A program made the position numbers and the translations under genes. Shown here piece by piece: positions 61,360-64,000 of a DNA stretch of 64,000 nt. The notes under the pieces are model-generated. The model did no database searches. It had not been told where the DNA came from and saw nothing but the letters and a program-made list of their open reading frames with translations. Each line of letters begins with the position of its first letter. Within the stretch, counting starts at the first letter, position 1. Source of the DNA: JBCBKU01 sp038521345 (GTDB lineage: Bacteria; Pseudomonadota; Alphaproteobacteria; Rhodobacterales; Rhodobacteraceae); NCBI GenBank assembly GCA_038521345.1, contig JBCBKU010000012.1, positions 1 through 64,000 on the forward strand. Reading direction: 5' to 3'.

Positions 61360-61517
61360 CGGCGCCAATCCGCGCACGGCGTGTTGCTTTGTTTCCCTTG
61401 CCCCGAATCCTGCGATACGGTCCATGGCGGAGCCCCGAGAAGGGCCCGCAACCCGGAAGAGGGGCAGGCGGACCTGATACGCCCGTCAGGCGCCCTTCAA
61501 GACTTAAGGAGACACAG

Positions 61518-61652
61518 ATGTCGAAGAGCATCAAACTCGTCGTGGCGCTTGGCCTCGTTCTGGCTGCCGCCGCCTGCGCTCAGCAGGAAGAAGAAGTGGT
61601 TTTTGTCGAGCCCGAGCCGATCATGGCTGAGCCGACCATGTCGAAGTTCTAA
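61518..61652 (+). CDS. Small lipoprotein of 44 residues
   Basis: A lipoprotein signal (KLVVALGLVLAAAAC, Cys20) followed by an acidic Glu/Pro/Val tail (QEEEVVFVEPEPI). The site AAGGAGACACAG before the ATG is excellent. Such acidic mini-lipoproteins occur in Rhodobacteraceae; function unknown. The hairpin at 61662 probably ends its mRNA. Confidence 0.8.
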   Translation: MSKSIKLVVALGLVLAAAACAQQEEEVVFVEPEPIMAEPTMSKF

Positions 61653-61661
61653 TTTTCGACT

Positions 61662-61685
61662 CGGGCGCGCCCTGGGGCGCGCCCG
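61662..61685 (+). terminator. Hairpin after the small lipoprotein gene
   Basis: Perfect 10-bp stem CGGGCGCGCC / GGCGCGCCCG with loop CTGG. No T run follows, so efficiency is uncertain. Confidence 0.55.
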
Positions 61686-61721
61686 GCCCTTCCCATCCTG
61701 CGCCTCTCCCGGAGCGTGGTG

Positions 61722-62081
61722 ATGATCAAGCATCGCGGCTTTCCAAGCCGACTACCGGGCACCGATTTCCAGTTCACAATACGCCGGGCAAACCCGAAGG
61801 GCGCCACCCCGTTGGCGCGTCGCGACCGCCACGCGGACCGGCGCCCCGCCGACCGCGCGGCCGATGAAGGGTTCATGGCTGCGCTATGGGACGCCTTCGG
61901 CGACGAGCCCTTTGCGCGCGGCAACCTCGATGCGGGGCGTTTGTCATGGTTGTTGGGCCGCGAAGTGATTCCGGCGGAAGATTCTTTTGATCCAGAGAGT
62001 TACGAGCAGATGCTCAGAATCGACGTCGCAAGGGCCCTCGCCGCGTTTCCGAACGCGATCGACTTGGATTTTTCGGCGTGA
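61722..62081 (+). CDS. Hypothetical protein in the pcc locus
   Basis: A 119-residue protein with a basic N-terminal half and an acidic C-terminal half (GFMAALWDAFGDEPF, ending FPNAIDLDFS). It looks like a conserved Rhodobacteraceae protein, but I cannot name a family. ATG 61722 has GGAG seven nt upstream; GTG 61716 is possible. Confidence 0.65.
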   Translation: MIKHRGFPSRLPGTDFQFTIRRANPKGATPLARRDRHADRRPADRAADEGFMAALWDAFGDEPFARGNLDAGRLSWLLGREVIPAEDSFDPESYEQMLRIDVARALAAFPNAIDLDFSA

Positions 62082-62415
62082 TTCCGCCGAAAGGTAAGGA
62101 AATCCGGCTATTTTCGGCTGAAACCGGTTCTTGGTCGACTCCTGTGTTTCAATCCGTAACAACCAGAACCATTGTTGATGACAGGCCGGTATTCTCCAGC
62201 AAGCTTACCGACCGCAAAAGTCAAAACCGTTACCCTTCCCCTTCTCTGCGGCCTGATCTCAGCAGGATCAGGCCGCAACTTATTTGTGCTGTGCGTGCGC
62301 GGGGGCTCGCCCATGCGCATGTCGTGGTGCATGCCAAGAGTTCCCTTGCAGCGCGTCCCGCCTTAATCCTGAGAAATGGCTCCGGGCGCGCTGGAGCTTG
62401 TGAACGAGGGACGAC
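62082..62415. other. Intergenic region with terminator
   Basis: 334 nt without a gene, containing the strong hairpin at 62247-62277. The stretch 62280-62415 probably holds the promoter of the tandem lipoproteins; I see no convincing -35/-10 pair. Confidence 0.5.
62247..62277 (+). terminator. Long perfect hairpin
   Basis: A 12-bp perfect stem TGCGGCCTGATC / GATCAGGCCGCA with a 7-nt loop, followed by ACTTATTTGT. A strong terminator-like structure for the gene at 61722. Confidence 0.65.
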
Positions 62416-62622
62416 ATGGTCAGAATCATCACAATGGCCGGAGCATTCACGGCCTCGCTTGCGCTTGCAGGGTGCGGCGATAACATCCGGGAACAGGCAC
62501 TTATTGGTGGCGGCGGCGGAGCTGCCGCAGCGCTCGTCTTGTCCGGTGATCCACTTACGGGGCTTGTGCTGGGCGCGTTGGGCAACGTGGCCGTCTGTCA
62601 GGCTGGAGCGGCGCGCTGCTAG
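62416..62622 (+). CDS. Small lipoprotein with glycine-rich segment, copy 1
   Basis: A 68-residue lipoprotein: signal with lipobox LAGC (Cys20), then EQALIGGGGGAAAALVL, a glycine-zipper-like membrane segment, and a C-terminal Cys pair (VCQAGAARC). It is a paralogue of the next gene (about 70% identical after the signal by eye). Function unknown. Confidence 0.8.
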   Translation: MVRIITMAGAFTASLALAGCGDNIREQALIGGGGGAAAALVLSGDPLTGLVLGALGNVAVCQAGAARC

Positions 62623-62658
62623 TACGGCGGCGTCAGTTTCGAGAACAAGGAGCAGAAC

Positions 62659-62865
62659 ATGGATCGAATTAAATTCACGGCGTGTGCACTGGTCGCGCTT
62701 CTGGGCCTCGCGGCCTGTGGTGACACGGTGGGCGAGCAGGCCCTCATCGGCGCCGGCGGCGGTGCCGCAACGGCGCTTGTGCTGGACGGGGACCTCCTTA
62801 CCGGGGCCGCATTGGGCGCAGCCGGCAATGTCGCGGCGTGCCAGTCGGGTGCCGCCAACTGCTAA
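62659..62865 (+). CDS. Small lipoprotein with glycine-rich segment, copy 2
   Basis: A 68-residue lipoprotein in the same frame and length as the previous gene: LAAC lipobox (Cys20), EQALIGAGGGAATALVL, LTGAALGAAGNVAACQ and a terminal Cys. AAGGAG lies upstream. It is the second half of a tandem duplication, 36 nt after the first. A good terminator follows. Confidence 0.8.
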   Translation: MDRIKFTACALVALLGLAACGDTVGEQALIGAGGGAATALVLDGDLLTGAALGAAGNVAACQSGAANC

Positions 62866-62909
62866 GGCGCTGAACGCTCTACCAGAGCGGGGCACAAGAG
62901 ATTAGAGAG

Positions 62910-62943
62910 ACGGGGGCGCTGCTTCGGCCGCGCCCCCGTTTTC
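62910..62943 (+). terminator. Terminator after the tandem lipoproteins
   Basis: 10-bp stem ACGGGGGCGC / GCGCCCCCGT with an inner CTTCGG-type tetraloop, followed by TTTTC. It separates the small genes from pccA, so pccA may have its own promoter or rely on read-through. Confidence 0.85.
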
Positions 62944-62972
62944 GTGTGTAAAGGACAAACGGAGGGACATTC

Positions 62973-64000
<1,028 letters not shown>

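Overview
The window is chromosomal DNA of a GC-rich alphaproteobacterium, most likely a member of the Rhodobacteraceae (Roseobacter/Rhodobacter group). The reasons are the high GC content, dense short operons with ATGA and GTGA overlaps, and characteristic families: Hsp20 followed by DUF1150, DUF1467 after methylmalonyl-CoA epimerase, a stand-alone Hint-domain protein, a fused ATP sulfurylase/APS kinase, paired DUF1800/DUF1501 genes, and small lipoproteins inside a propionyl-CoA carboxylase locus. No rRNA, tRNA, CRISPR array, transposase or clear prophage was seen. The assignment rests on reading translations and motifs by eye.

Layout. 1-225: a chimeric scar, the first ~23 codons of fabI joined to the 3' end of another gene. 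305-3240: TetA-like MFS pump, prs and a 2-hydroxychromene-2-carboxylate isomerase. 3324-8954: a minus-strand run (ltaE, YcgN-like, ribF, MaoC hydratase, HAD phosphatase, ChaC, Mn-dependent pyrophosphatase). 9271-12729: a possible small basic protein, a TraB/GumN protein and groES-groEL with a CIRCE element and terminator. 12778-15535: membrane protein, hypothetical, beta-hydroxyacid dehydrogenase and an EamA permease. 15505-17747: Nudix, purK, purE, YdcH-like. 17836-18579: a sigma-32-type promoter, hsp20 and DUF1150. 18741-25251: sat-cysC, a structured leader or small RNA with terminator, GNAT, trxB, EamA permease, membrane-anchored nuclease-like protein, Lrp regulator. 25259-31878: Hint protein, a 49-residue gene, pgeF, MidA/NDUFAF7 methyltransferase, lgt, ubiK, YbjN, proC, csaA.

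31983-33843 looks like a small accessory island: paired hairpins, a HTH-like regulator, and an Xre/RES toxin-antitoxin module with its own promoter and inverted-repeat operator, abutting carB. 33849-46650 is core metabolism and envelope: carB, a GT87-like membrane protein, a cyclopropane-synthase-family gene, aspS, an EEP-fold hydrolase, DUF1800/DUF1501 and GNAT. 46669-58304 mixes a response regulator, epimerase, DUF1467, small proteins, EI24, nitroreductase, HDAC-like amidohydrolase, globin, LysR regulator, DCC protein, M48 lipoprotein protease, P-loop kinase, LysE, EamA and Bcr-type MFS.

58450-64000 is the propionyl-CoA carboxylase locus: pccB, a set of small or uncharacterised genes (membrane protein, two conserved hypotheticals, RidA-family protein, three small lipoproteins), then pccA running off the window. 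With mce at 47543 it belongs to the propionyl-CoA to succinyl-CoA route.

The most notable unexplained signals are the structured RNA candidate at 20601-20770, the TA island, the G9 tract in front of the Lrp gene, the tandem lipoprotein pair at 62416-62865, and the fabI scar at the left edge.
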